Shown here one piece after another: positions 24,501-39,300 of a stretch of DNA of 64,000 nt (position 1 is the stretch's first letter; each line of letters begins with the position of its first letter). The notes beneath the pieces were generated by a model. That model saw nothing but the letters and a program-made list of their open reading frames with translations, was not told where the DNA came from and made no database searches. This stretch comes from Siphonodentalium dalli (lineage: Eukaryota > Mollusca > Scaphopoda > Gadilida > Siphonodentaliidae), in contig CP136068.1 of the NCBI GenBank assembly GCA_032622095.1, forward strand, positions 61,094,025 to 61,158,024. The letters run 5' to 3'. The translations under genes were made by a program, and so were the position numbers.

Positions 24501-25922
24501 ATGTATGTGGTGGTGATACCTATAGATGTGTGTGGTGGGGATACATATAGATGTGTGTGGTGGGGATACCTATATATGTGTGTGGTGGGGATATCTATAG
24601 ATGTGTGTGGTGGTGATACCTATATATGTGTGTGGTGGGGATACATATATATGTATGTGGTGGGGATACCTATATATGTGTGTGGTGGGGATACTTATAG
24701 ATGTGTGTGGTGGGGATACCTATATATGTGTGTGGTGGGGATACATATATATGTGTGTGGTGGGGATACCTATATATGTGTGTGGTGGGGATACCTATAT
24801 ATGTGTGTGGTGGGGATACCTATATATGTGTGTGGTGGGGATACCTATAGATGTGTGGTGAGGATACATATATATGTATATGGTGGTGATACCTATATAT
24901 GTGTGTGGTGGTGATACCTATATATGTGTGTGGTGGGGATACCTATATATGTATGTGGTGGGGAGACCTATATGTATGTGGTGGTGATACATATATATGT
25001 ATGTGGTGGGGATACCTATAGATGTGTGTGGTGAGGAGACCTATATATGTATGTGGTGGGGATACCTATATGTGTGTGGTGGTGATACCTATATATGTAT
25101 GTGGTGGGGATACATATAGATGTGTGTGGTGAGGAGACCTATATATGTATGTGGTGGTGATACCTATATATGTGTGTGGTGGGGATACCTATAGATGTGT
25201 GTGGTGGGGATACCTATATATGTATGTGGTGGGGATACATATAGATGTATGTGGTGGGGATACCTATATATGTATGTGGTGGGGATACCTATATATGTAT
25301 GTGGTGGGGATACCTATTTATGTGTGTGGCGGGGATACCTATATATGTGTGTGGCGGGGATACCTATATATGTGTGTGGTGGGGATACCTATAGATGTGT
25401 GTGGTGGGGATACCTATATATGTGTGTGGTGGGGATACCTATATATGTGTGTGGTGGGGATACCTATATATGTGTGTGGTGGGGATACCTATATATGTGT
25501 GTGGTGGTGATACCCATATATGTGTGTGGTGGGGATACCTATAGATGTGTGTGGTGGGGATACCTATATATGTGTGTGGTGTGGATACATATATATGTGT
25601 GTGGTGGGGATACCTATATATGTATGTGGTGGGAATACCTATATATGTATGTGGTGGGGATACCTATATATGTGTTTGGTGGGGATGCCTATATATGTGT
25701 GTAGTGGGGATGCCTATAGATGTTTGTGGTGGGTAGACCTATATATGTATGTGGTGGGGAGACCTATATATGTGTGTGGTGAGGATACCTATATATGTGT
25801 GTGGTGGGGATACCTATATATATGTGTGGTGGGGATACCTATATATGTATGTGGTGGGGATACCTATATATGTATGTGGCGGGGATACCTATATATGTAT
25901 GTGGTGGGGATACCTATATATG

Positions 25923-25924
<2 letters not shown>
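24501..25924. repeat. 25-bp satellite array, block 3
   Basis: Same monomer family. About 24907-25924 repeats 22051-23068 with very few changes, and 24501-24902 repeats at 27357-27757. The block is thus the seam between two 2856-bp duplicated units. Confidence 0.95.
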
Positions 25925-25955
<31 letters not shown>

Positions 25956-27356
25956 TGTTCTTGTATAGCGCCTATCCCCGTGATGATGGGCCCTAGGCGC
26001 TTCACATGATTTGGTTCAAATATATAGACAGAAAAAGAGAAAATGCAGTGATATATACAGAATGTACAGAATGTCATCGTTGAAGGTTCAAAATGTCTCG
26101 ATACCTCCGCTCGAACAAATATGTTTTCAGTGTTGATTTGAATTCTCCGAATGATGGCGATTCTCTGATGGGTTGTGGTAAGGAATTCCAGGTGAACGGA
26201 CATGAAACACAAAATGCGCGATCTCCAACAGTTCTCAGGTTGGCGCCTTTTGGTGTTAGTAGGCCTGCATCCTTCGATCGAACATTTCTTGTTGGCACAT
26301 AAGGAGAAATGAGCTCTTTCATGTAAGTAGGGGCGGTTTCTGAATTCTTTAAACGTTTATATCGGAATGTTGCAATTTTGAAAGAAATTCTATCCTGAAT
26401 AGGCAGCCAATGTAGTTGTGATCTCATGGTGGTTGTGATCTCATGGTGGTTGGACTATTGCCTTTCTTCAACCTAAACACGATTCTTGCAGCACAGTCTT
26501 GCAGACGCTGTATTCGCCGAAGCTGGTAGTCTGGGGCTCGGAACAACAGTGCATTGCAATAGTCCATTCTTGTCAGAACAAAAGATACTGTCAGTCTTTT
26601 CGCTGCTTCAGTGGTGAGGTATTGTCTAATTCGTCCTAGTCGGCGGAGTTCAATAAATATGGACTGACAGAGAGAGTCTATTTGTTTCGTCATGGAGAGA
26701 GTCTGGTCAAGATGGACGCCCAGATTTTTCACATTATTCGAGAAGACGATGGAACTATCACCCAGTTCTAGCTTGGTGGTACGCACGTTGTTTACTATTG
26801 ATGGTTTTGCTATCCAGATGATTTCAGTCTTGTCGTCATTTAGCTTGAGGCGGTTTGAAGTCATCCAGTCTTTGACTATTAGAATACAATTTCTGATTCT
26901 GCTAACCAGACTGCTTTCGTCGTTCGGATCACCATAGAGGTATAATTGAGTGTCATCTGCATACATGTGAACATTAATTCCTTGGGAGCGAATAAGAGAA
27001 CCGATGGGCCTAGTATAAAGTAGATATAGAATAGGTCCAAGAACAGATCCCTGTGGAACACCATAATCAATTGGGTAGGGTTCAGAACTTTCACTACCGA
27101 TGAGAATTGTCTGTTGACGATTTGTGAGATATGACTCGAACCACTTCAAAACATTGCCAGAGATGCCGTAAGAAATTTCGAGTCGTTTCAGGAGAATCCT
27201 GTGGTCCAAAGTGTCGAAAGCTGCACTCAGATCTAATAAACAAAGAATAGACACCAGACCCTTATCGCTCTGGCTGTCAGTAGATCTGATGTAATTTGAA
27301 TCAGAGCTGTCTCGGTGCTGTGTCCAACACGATAAGCGGACTGACACGGCTCCCAC
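25925..27356 (-). mobile_element. 5'-truncated CR1/L2-like LINE, copy 3 (duplicate of copy 2)
   Basis: It is offset exactly 2856 bp from copy 2 and identical over almost the whole length, including the broken frames. One visible difference is CATAGAGG here against CATATAGG in copy 2 (near 26935 and 24079). Same junctions with satellite on both sides, so it arose by duplication of the flanking array, not by a new retrotransposition. Confidence 0.9.
26074..27356 (-). pseudogene. LINE reverse transcriptase (duplicate), frame broken
   Basis: Same content as 23218-24500: palm motifs LDLSAAFD, GVPQGSVLGP and YADD lie in the minus-strand frame 27356-26424, and the C-terminal part in 26427-26074. 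The same 17-bp tandem duplication breaks the frame near 26404-26437. The lesions predate the duplication because both copies carry them. Confidence 0.85.
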
Positions 27357-30300
27357 ATGTATGTGGTGGTGATACCTATAGATGTGTGTGGTGGGGATAC
27401 ATATAGATGTGTGTGGTGGGGATACCTATATATGTGTGTGGTGGGGATATCTATAGATGTGTGTGGTGGTGATACCTATATATGTGTGTGGTGGGGATAC
27501 ATATATATGTATGTGGTGGGGATACCTATATATGTGTGTGGTGGGGATACTTATAGATGTGTGTGGTGGGGATACCTATATATGTGTGTGGTGGGGATAC
27601 ATATATATGTGTGTGGTGGGGATACATATATATGTGTGTGGTGGGGATACCTATATATGTGTGTGGTGGGGATACCTATATATGTGTGTGGTGGGGATAC
27701 CTATAGATGTGTGGTGAGGATACATATATATGTATATGGTGGTGATACCTATATATGTATGTGGTGGGGATACCTATATATGTATGTGGTGGGGATACCT
27801 ATATATGTGTGTGGTGGGGATACCTATAGATGTGTGTGGTGGGGATACCTATATATGTGTGTGGTGGGGATACCTATATATGTGTGTGGTGGGGATACCT
27901 ATAGATGTGTGTGGTGGGGATACCTATATATGTGTGTGGTGGGGATACCTATATATGTGTGTGGTGGGGATACCTATAGATGTGTGTGGTGGGGATACCT
28001 ATATATGTGTGTGGTGGGGATACCTATATATGTATGTGGTGAGGATACCTACATATGTATGTGGTGGGGATACCTATAGATGTATGTGGTGGGGATACCT
28101 ATATATGTATGTGGTGAGGATACCTATATATGTATGTGGTGGGGATACCTATAGATGTGTGTGGTGGGGATACCTATAGATGTGTGTGGTGGGGATACCT
28201 ATGTATGTGGTGGGGATACTATATATGTATGTGGTGGGGATACCTATTTATGTATGTGGTGGGGATAGCTATATATGTATGTGGGGGGGATACCTATATA
28301 TGTGTGTGGTGGGGATACCTATATATGTGTGTGGTGGGGATACCTATAGATGTGTGTGGTGGGGATACCTATATATGTGTGTGGTGGGGATACCTATATA
28401 TGTGTGTGGTGGGGATACATATATATGTGTGTGGTGGGGATACCTATAGATGTGTGTGGTGGGGATACCTATATATGTGTGTGGTGGGGATACCTATATA
28501 TGTGTCTGGTGGGGATACCTATAGATGTGTGTGGTGAGGATACCTATATATGTATATGGTGGTGATACCTATATATGTATGTGGTGGGGATACCTATATA
28601 TGTATGTGGTGGGGATACCTATATATGTGTGTGGTGGGGATACCTATAGATGTGTGTGGTGGGGATACATATATATGTGTGTGGTGGGGATACCTATATA
28701 CGTGTGTGGTGGGGATACCTATAGATGTGTGTGGTGGGGATACCTATATATGTGTGTGGTGGGGATACCTATATATGTGTGTGGTGGGGATACCTATATA
28801 TGTGTGTGGTGGGGATACCTATATATGTATGTGGTGAGGATACCTACATATGTATGTGGTGGGGATACCTATAGATGTATGTGGTGGGGATACCTATATA
28901 TGTATGTGGTGAGGATACCTATATATGTATGTGGTGGGGATACCTATATATGTGTGTGGAGGGGATACCTATAGATGTGTTTGATGGGGATACCTATATA
29001 TGTATGTGGTGGGGATACTATGTATGTGGTGGGGATACCTATATATGTATGTGGTGGGGATAGCTATATATGTATGTGGTGGGGATACCTATAGATGTAT
29101 GTGGTGGGGATACCTATATATGTATGTGGTGGGGATACCTATATATGTATGTGGTGGGGATACCTTTATATGTGTGTGGTGGTGATACATATATATGTGT
29201 GTGGTGGTGATACCTATATATGTATGTGGTGGGGATACCTATATATGTATGTGGTGGTGATACCTATATATGTATGTGGTGGTGATACCTATATATGTAT
29301 GTGGTGGGGATACCTATATATGTATGTGGTGGGGATACCTATAGATGTATGTGCTGGGGATACCTATAGATGTATGTGCTGGGGATACCTATATATGTAT
29401 GTGGTGGGGATACCTATAGATGTATTTGGTGGGGATACCTATATATATATGTGGTGGGGATACCTATATATCTATGTGGTGGGGATACCTATATATGTGT
29501 CTGGTGGGGATACCTATATTTGTATGTGGCGGGGATACCTATATATGTGTGTTGTGGGGATACCTATATATGTGTGTGGTGGTGATACCTATAGATGTAT
29601 GTGGTGGGGATACCTATATATGTATGTGGTGGGGATACCTATATATGTATGTGGTGGTGATACCTATATATGTATGTGGTGGTGATACCTATATATGTAT
29701 GTGGTGGGGATACCTATATATGTATGTGGTGGGGATACCTATAGATGTATGTGCTGGGGATACCTATATATGTATGTGCTGGGGATACCTGTATATGTAT
29801 GTGGTGGGGATACCTATAGATGTATTTGGTGGTGATACCTATATATATATGTGGTGGGGATACCTATATATCTATGTGGTGGGGATACCTATATATGTGT
29901 GTGGTGGGGATACCTATATATGTATGTGGCGGGGATACCTATATATGTGTGTGGTGGGGATACCTATATATGTGTGTGGTGGTGATACCTATAGATGTAT
30001 GTGGTGGGGATACCTATATATGTATGTGGTGGGGATACCTATATATGTATGTGGTGGGGATACCTATATATGTATGTGGTGGGGATACCTATATATGTAT
30101 GTGGTGGTGATACCTATATATGTATGTGGTGGTGATACCTATATATGTATGTGGTGGGGATACCTATATATGTATGTGGTGGGGATACCTACATATGTAT
30201 GTGGTGGGGATACCTATATATGTATGTGGTGGTGATACCTATATATGTATGTGGTGGGGATACCTATATATGTATGTAGTGGGGATACTTATATATGTAT

Positions 30301-33300
30301 GTGGCGGGATACCTATAGATGTATGTGGTGGGGATACCTATATATGTATGTGGTGGGGATACATATAGACGTGTGTGGTGGGGATACCTATATATGTGTG
30401 TGGTGGGGATACATATATATGTATGTGGTGGGGATACCTATATATGTGTGTGGTGGTGATACCTATATATGTGTGTGGTGGGGATACCTATAGATGTGTG
30501 TGGTGGGGATACCTATATATGTGTGTGGTGGGGATACCTATATATGTATGTGGTGGGGATACCTATATATGTATGTGGTGGGAATACCTATATATGTATG
30601 TGGTGGGGATACCATAATGTGTGTGGTGGGGATAGCTATATATGTATGTGGGGGGGATACCTATATATGTGTGTGGTGGGGATACCTATAGATGTATGTG
30701 GTGGGGATACCTATATATGTATGTGGTGGGGATACCTATAGATGTGTGTGGTGGGGATACCTATATATGTGTGTGGTGGGGATACATATATATGTATGTG
30801 GTGGGGATACCTATTTATGTATGTGGTGGGGATAGCTATATATGTATGTGGGGGGGATACCTATATATGTGTGTGGTGGGGATACCTATAGATGTGTGTG
30901 GTGGGGATACCTATATATGTGTGTGGTGGGGATACCTATATATGTGTGTGGTGGGGATACATATATATGTGTGTGGTGGGGATACCTATAGATGTGTGTG
31001 GTGGGGATACCTATATATGTGTGTGGTGGGGATACCTATATATGTGTGTGGTGGGGATACCTATAGATGTGTGTGGTGAGGATACCTATATATGTATATG
31101 GTGGTGATACCTATATATGTATGTGGTGGGGATACCTATATATGTATGTGGTGGGGATACCTATATATGTGTGTGGTGGGGATACCTATAGATGTGTGTG
31201 GTGGGGATACCTATATATGTATGTGGTGAGGATACCTACATATGTATGTGGTGGGGATACCTATAGATGTATGTGGTGGGGATACCTATATATGTATGTG
31301 GTGAGGATACCTATATATGTATGTGGTGGGGATACCTATATATGTGTGTGGAGGGGATACCTATAGATGTGTTTGATGGGGATACCTATATATGTATGTG
31401 GTGGGGATACTATGTATGTGGTGGGGATACCTATATATGTATGTGGTGGGGATAGCTATATATGTATGTGGTGGGGATACCTATGGATGTATGTGGTGGG
31501 GATACCTATATATGTATGTGGTGGGGATACCTATATATGTATGTGGTGGGGATACCTATATATGTGTGTGGTGGTGATACATATATATGTGTGTGGTGGT
31601 GATACCTATATATGTATGTGGTGGGGATACCTATATATGTATGTGGTGGTGATACCTATATATGTATGTGGTGGTGATACCTATATATGTATGTGGTGGG
31701 GATACCTATATATGTATGTGGTGGGGATACCTATAGATGTATGTGCTGGGGATACCTATAGATGTATGTGCTGGGGATACCTATATATGTATGTGGTGGG
31801 GATACCTATAGATGTATTTGGTGGGGATACCTATATATATATGTGGTGGGGATACCTATATATCTATGTGGTGGGGATACCTATATATGTGTGTGGTGGG
31901 GATACCTATATTTGTATGTGGCGGGGATACCTATATATGTGTGTTGTGGGGATACCTATATATGTGTGTGGTGGTGATACCTATAGATGTATGTGGTGGG
32001 GATACCTATATATGTATGTGGTGGGGATACCTATATATGTATGTGGTGGGGATACCTATAGATGTATGTGGTGGGGATACCTATATATGTAAGTGGTGGG
32101 GATACCTACATATGTATGTGGTGGGGATACCTATATATGTATGTGGTGGTGATACCTATATATGTATGTGGTGGGGATACCTATATATGTATGTGGTGGG
32201 GATACCTATATATGTATGTGGCGGGATACCTATATATGTATGTGGCGGGATACCTATAGATGTATGTGGTGGGGATACCTATATATGTGTGTGGTGGGGA
32301 TACCTATATATGTGTGTGGTGGGGATACCTATATATGTGTGTGGTGGGGATACATATATATGTGTGTGGTGGGGATACCTATAGATGTGTGTGGTGGGGA
32401 TACCTATATATGTGTGTGGTGGGGATACCTATATATGTGTGTGGTGGGGATACCTATAGATGTGTGTGGCGAGGATACCTATATATGTGTATGGTGGTGA
32501 TACCTATATATGTATGTGGTGGGGATACCTATATATGTATGTGGTGGGGATACCTATATATGTGTGTGGTGGGGATACCTATAGATGTGTGTGGTGGGGA
32601 TACATATATATGTGTGTGGTGGGGATACCTATATACGTGTGTGGTGGGGATACCTATAGATGTGTGTGGTGGGGATACCTATATATGTGTGTGGTGGGGA
32701 TACCTATATATGTGTGTGGTGGGGATACCTATATATGTGTGTGGTGGGGATACCTATATATGTATTTGGTGAGGATACCTACATATGTATGTGGTGGGGA
32801 TACCTATAGATGTATGTGGTGGGGATACCTATATATGTATGTGGTGAGGATACCTATATATGTATGTGGTGGGGATACATATAGATGTGTGTGGAGGGGA
32901 TACCTATAGATGTGTGTGATGGGGATACCTATATATGTATGTGGTGGGGATACTATGTATGTGGTGGGGATACCTATATATGTATGTGGTGGGGATAGCT
33001 ATATATGTATGTGGTGGGGATACCTATAGATGTATGTGGTGGGGATACCTATATATGTATGTGGTGGGGATACCTATATATGTATGTGGTGGGGATACCT
33101 ATATATGTGTGTGGTGGTGATACATATATATGTGTGTGGTGGTGATACCTATATATGTATGTGGTGGGGATACCTATATATGTATGTGGTGGTGATACCT
33201 ATATATGTATGTGGTGGTGATACCTATATATGTATGTGGTGGGGATACCTATATATGTATGTGGTGGGGATACCTATAGATGTATGTGCTGGGGATACCT

Positions 33301-36300
33301 ATATATGTATGTGCTGGGGATACCTGTATATGTATGTGGTGGGGATACCTATAGATGTATTTGGTGGTGATACCTATATATATATGTGGTGGGGATACCT
33401 ATATATCTATGTGGTGGGGATACCTATATATGTGTGTGGTGGGGATACCTATATATGTATGTGGCCGGGATACCTATATATGTGTGTGGTGGGGATACCT
33501 ATATATGTGTGTGGTGGTGATACCTATAGATGTATGTGGTGGGGATACCTATATATGTATGTGGTGGGGATACCTATATATGTATGTGGTGGGGATACCT
33601 ATATATGTATGTGGTGGGGATACCTATATATGTATGTGGTGGTGATACCTATATATGTATGTGGTGGTGATACCTATATATGTATGTGGTGGGGATACCT
33701 ATATATGTATGTGGTGGGGATACCTACATATGTATGTGGTGGGGATACCTATATATATATGTGGTGGTGATACCTATATATGTATGTGGTGGGGATACCT
33801 ATATATGTATGTAGTGGGGATACTTATATATGTATGTGGCGGGATACCTATAGATGTATGTGGTGGGGATACCTATATATGTATGTGGTGGGGATACCTA
33901 TAGACGTGTGTGGTGGGGATACCTATATATGTGTGTGGTGGGGATACATATATATGTATGTGGTGGGGATACCTATATATGTGTGTGGTGGTGATACCTA
34001 TATATGTGTGTGGTGGGGATACCTATAGATGTGTGTGGTGGGGATACCTATATATGTGTGTGATGGGGATACCTATATATGTATGTGGTGGGGATACCTA
34101 TATATGTATGTGGTGGGAATACCTATATATGTATGTGGTGGGGATACCTTAATGTGTGTGGTGGGGATAGCTATATATGTGTGTGGTGGGGATACCTATA
34201 GATGTATGTGGTGGGGATACCTATATATGTATGTGGTGGGGATACCTATAGATGTGTGTGGTGGGGATACCTATATATGTGTGTGGTGGGGATACATATA
34301 TATGTATGTGGTGGGGATACCTATTTATGTATGTGGTGGGGATAGCTATATATGTATGTGGGGGGGATACCTATATATGTGTGTGGTGGGGATACCTATA
34401 GATGTGTGTGGTGGGGATACCTATATATGTGTGTGGTGGGGATACCTATATATGTGTGTGGTGGGGATACATATATATGTGTGTTGTGGGGATACCTATA
34501 GATGTGTGTGGTGGGTATACCTATATATGTGTGTGGTGGGGATACCTATATATGTGTGTGGTGGGGATACCTATAGATGTGTGTGGTGAGGATACCTATA
34601 TATGTATATGGTGGTGATACCTATATATGTATGTGGTGGGGATACCTATATATGTATGTGGTGTGGATACCTATATATGTGTGTGGTGGGGATACCTATA
34701 GATGTGTGTGGTGGGGATACCTATATATGTGTGTGGTGGGGATACCTATTAAAGTATGTGGTGGGGATACCTATATATGTGTGTGGTGGGGATACCTATA
34801 TATGTGTGTGGTGGGGATACCTATATATGTGTGTGGTGGGGATACCTATATATGTGTGTGGTGGGGATACCTATATATGTATGTGGTGACGATACCTACA
34901 TATGTATGTGGTGGGGATACCTATAGATGTATGTGGTGGGGATACCTATATATGTATGTGGTGAGGATACCTATATATGTATGTGGTGGGGATACCTATA
35001 TATGTGTGTGGAGGGGATACCTATAGATGTGTTTGATGGGGATACCTATATATGTATGTGGTGGGGATACTATGTATGTGGTGGGGATACCTATATATGT
35101 ATGTGGTGGGGATAGCTATATATGTATGTGGTGGGGATACCTATAGATGTATGTGGTGGGGATACCTATATATGTATGTGGTGGGGATACCTATATATGT
35201 ATGTGGTGGGGATACCTATATATGTGTGTGGTGGTGATACATATATATGTGTGTGGTGGTGATACCTATATATGTTTGTGGTGGGGATACCTATATATGT
35301 ATGTGGTGGTGATACCTATATATGTATGTGGTGGTGATACCTATATATGTGTGTGGTGGTGATACATATATATGTGTGTGGTGGTGATACCTATATATGT
35401 ATGTGCTGGGGATACCTATAGATGTATGTGCTGGGGATACCTATATATGTATGTGGTGGGGATACCTATAGATGTATTTGGTGGGGATACCTATATATAT
35501 ATGTGGTGGGGATACCTATATATCTATGTGGTGGGGATACCTATATATGTGTGTGGTGGAGATACCTATATTTGTATGTGGCGGGGATACCTATATATGT
35601 GTGTGATGGGGATACCTATATATGTATGTGGTGGGGATACCTATATATGTATGTGGTGGGAATACCTATATATGTATGTGGTGGGGATACCTTAATGTGT
35701 GTGGTGGGGATAGCTATATATGTGTGTGGTGGGGATACCTATAGATGTATGTGGTGGGGATACCTATATATGTATGTGGTGGGGATACCTATAGATGTGT
35801 GTGGTGGGGATACCTATATATGTGTGTGGTGGGGATACATATATATGTATGTGGTGGGGATACCTATTTATGTATGTGGTGGGGATAGCTATATATGTAT
35901 GTGGGGGGGATACCTATATATGTGTGTGGTGGGGATACCTATAGATGTGTGTGGTGGGGATACCTATATATGTGTGTGGTGGGGATACCTATATATGTGT
36001 GTGGTGGGGATACATATATATGTGTGTTGTGGGGATACCTATAGATGTGTGTGGTGGGTATACCTATATATGTGTGTGGTGGGGATACCTATATATGTGT
36101 GTGGTGGGGATACCTATAGATGTGTGTGGTGAGGATACCTATATATGTATATGGTGGTGATACCTATATATGTATGTGGTGGGGATACCTATATATGTAT
36201 GTGGTGTGGATACCTATATATGTGTGTGGTGGGGATACCTATAGATGTGTGTGGTGGGGATACCTATATATGTGTGTGGTGGGGATACCTATTAAAGTAT

Positions 36301-39300
36301 GTGGTGGGGATACCTATATATGTGTGTGGTGGGGATACCTATATATGTGTGTGGTGGGGATACCTATATATGTGTGTGGTGGGGATACCTATATATGTGT
36401 GTGGTGGGGATACCTATATATGTATGTGGTGACGATACCTACATATGTATGTGGTGGGGATACCTATAGATGTATGTGGTGGGGATACCTATATATGTAT
36501 GTGGTGAGGATACCTATATATGTATGTGGTGGGGATACCTATATATGTGTGTGGAGGGGATACCTATAGATGTGTTTGATGGGGATACCTATATATGTAT
36601 GTGGTGGGGATACTATGTATGTGGTGGGGATACCTATATATGTATGTGGTGGGGATAGCTATATATGTATGTGGTGGGGATACCTATAGATGTATGTGGT
36701 GGGGATACCTATATATGTATGTGGTGGGGATACCTATATATGTATGTGGTGGGGATACCTATATATGTGTGTGGTGGTGATACATATATATGTGTGTGGT
36801 GGTGATACCTATATATGTTTGTGGTGGGGATACCTATATATGTATGTGGTGGTGATACCTATATATGTATGTGGTGGTGATACCTATATATGTATGTGGT
36901 GGGGATACCTATATATGTATGTGGTGGGGATACCTATAGATGTATGTGCTGGGGATACCTATAGATGTATGTGCTGGGGATACCTATATATGTATGTGGT
37001 GGGGATACCTATAGATGTATTTGGTGGGGATACCTATATATATATGTGGTGGGGATACCTATATATCTATGTGGTGGGGATACCTATATATGTGTGTGGT
37101 GGAGATACCTATATTTGTATGTGGCGGGGATACCTATATATGTGTGTTGTGGGGATACCTATATATGTGTGTGGTGGTGATACCTATAGATGTATGTGGT
37201 GGGGATACCTATATATGTATGTGGTGGAGATACCTATATATGTATGTGGTGGGGATACCTATATATGTATGTGGTGGGGATACCTATATATGTATGTGGT
37301 GGGGATACCTATATATGTATGTGGTGGTGATACCTATATATGTATGTGGTGGGGATACCTATATATGTAAGTGGTGGGGATACCTACATATGTATGTGGT
37401 GGGGATACCTATATATGTATGTGGTGGTGATACCTATATATGTATGTGGTGGGGATACCTATATATGTATGTGGTGGGGATACCTATATATGTATGTGGC
37501 GGGATACCTATATATTTATGTGGCGGGATACCTATAGATGTATGTGGTGGGGATACCTATATATGTGTGTGGTGGGGATACCTATATATGTGTGTGGTGG
37601 GAATACATATATATGTATGTGGTGGGGATACCTATATATGTGTGTGGTGGTGATACCTATATATGTGTGTGGTGGGGGTACCTATAGATGTGTGTGGTGG
37701 GGGGTACCTATAGATGTGTGTGGTGGGGATACCTATATATGTGTGTGGTGGGGATACCTATATATGTATGTGGTGGGAATACCTATATATGTATGTGGTG
37801 GGGATACCTATATATGTATGTGGTGGGGATACCTATATATGTGTGTGGCGGGGATACATATATATGTATGTGGTGGGGAAACCTATATATGTATGTGGTG
37901 GGGATACCTATAGATGTGTGTGGTGGGGGATACATATAGATGTGTGTGGTGGGAATACCTATATATGTGTGTGGTGGGGATACCTATAGATGTGTGTGGT
38001 GGTGATACCTATATATGTGTGTGGTGGGGATACCTATATATGTGTGTGGTGGGGATACCTATAGATGTGTGTGGTGAGGATACCTATATATGTGTGTGGT
38101 GGGGATACCTATATATGTGTGTGGTGAGGATACATATATATGTGTGTGGTGGGGATACCTATAGATGTGTGTGGTGGGGATACCTATATATGTGAGTGGT
38201 GGGGATACATATATATGTGTGTGGTGGGTATACCTATAGATGTGTGTGGTGAGGATACCTATATATGTATATGGTGGTGATACCTATATATGTATGTGGT
38301 GGGGATACCTATATCTGTATGTGGTGGGGATACCTATATTTGTGTGTGGTGGGGATACCTTTAGATGTGTGTGGTGGGGATACCTATATATGTGTGTGGT
38401 GGGGATACCTATATATGTGTGTGGTGGGGATACCTATAGATGTGTGTGGTGGGGATACCTATATATGTATGTGGCGGGGATACCTATATATGTGTGTGGT
38501 GGTGATACCTATAGATGTATGTGGTGGGGATACCTATATATGTATGTGGTGGGGATACCTATATATGTATGTGGTGGGGAGACCTATATATGTTTGTGGT
38601 GGGGATACCTATATATGTATGTGGTGGGGATACCTATATATGTATGTGGTGGTGATACCTATAGATGTATGTGGTGGGGATACCTATATATGTATGTGGT
38701 GGGGATACCTATATATGTATGTGGTGGGGATACCTATATATGTATGTGGTGGTGATACCTATATATGTATGTGGTGGGGATACCTATATATGTATGTGGT
38801 GGGGATACCTATATATGTGTGTGGTGGGGATACATATAGATGTGTGTGGTGGGGATACCTATATATGTGTGTGGTGGGGATACCTATTAAAGTATGTGGT
38901 GGGGATACCTATATATGTGTGTGGTGGGGATACCTATATATGTGTGTGGTGGGGATACCTATATATGTATGTGGTGAGGATACCTATATATGTATGTGGT
39001 GGGGATACCTATAAATGTATGTGGTGGGGATACCTATATATGTATGTGGTGGGAATACCTATATATGTATGTGGTGGGGATACCTATATATGTGTGTGCT
39101 GTATGTGCTGGGGATACCTATAGATGTATGTGCTGGGGATACCTATATATGTATGTGGTGGGGATACCTATAGATGTATTTGGTGGGGATACCTATATAT
39201 ATATGTGGTGGGGATACCTATATATCTATGTGGTGGGGATACCTATATATGTGTGTGGTGGGGATACCTATATTTGTATGTGGCGGGGATACCTATATAT

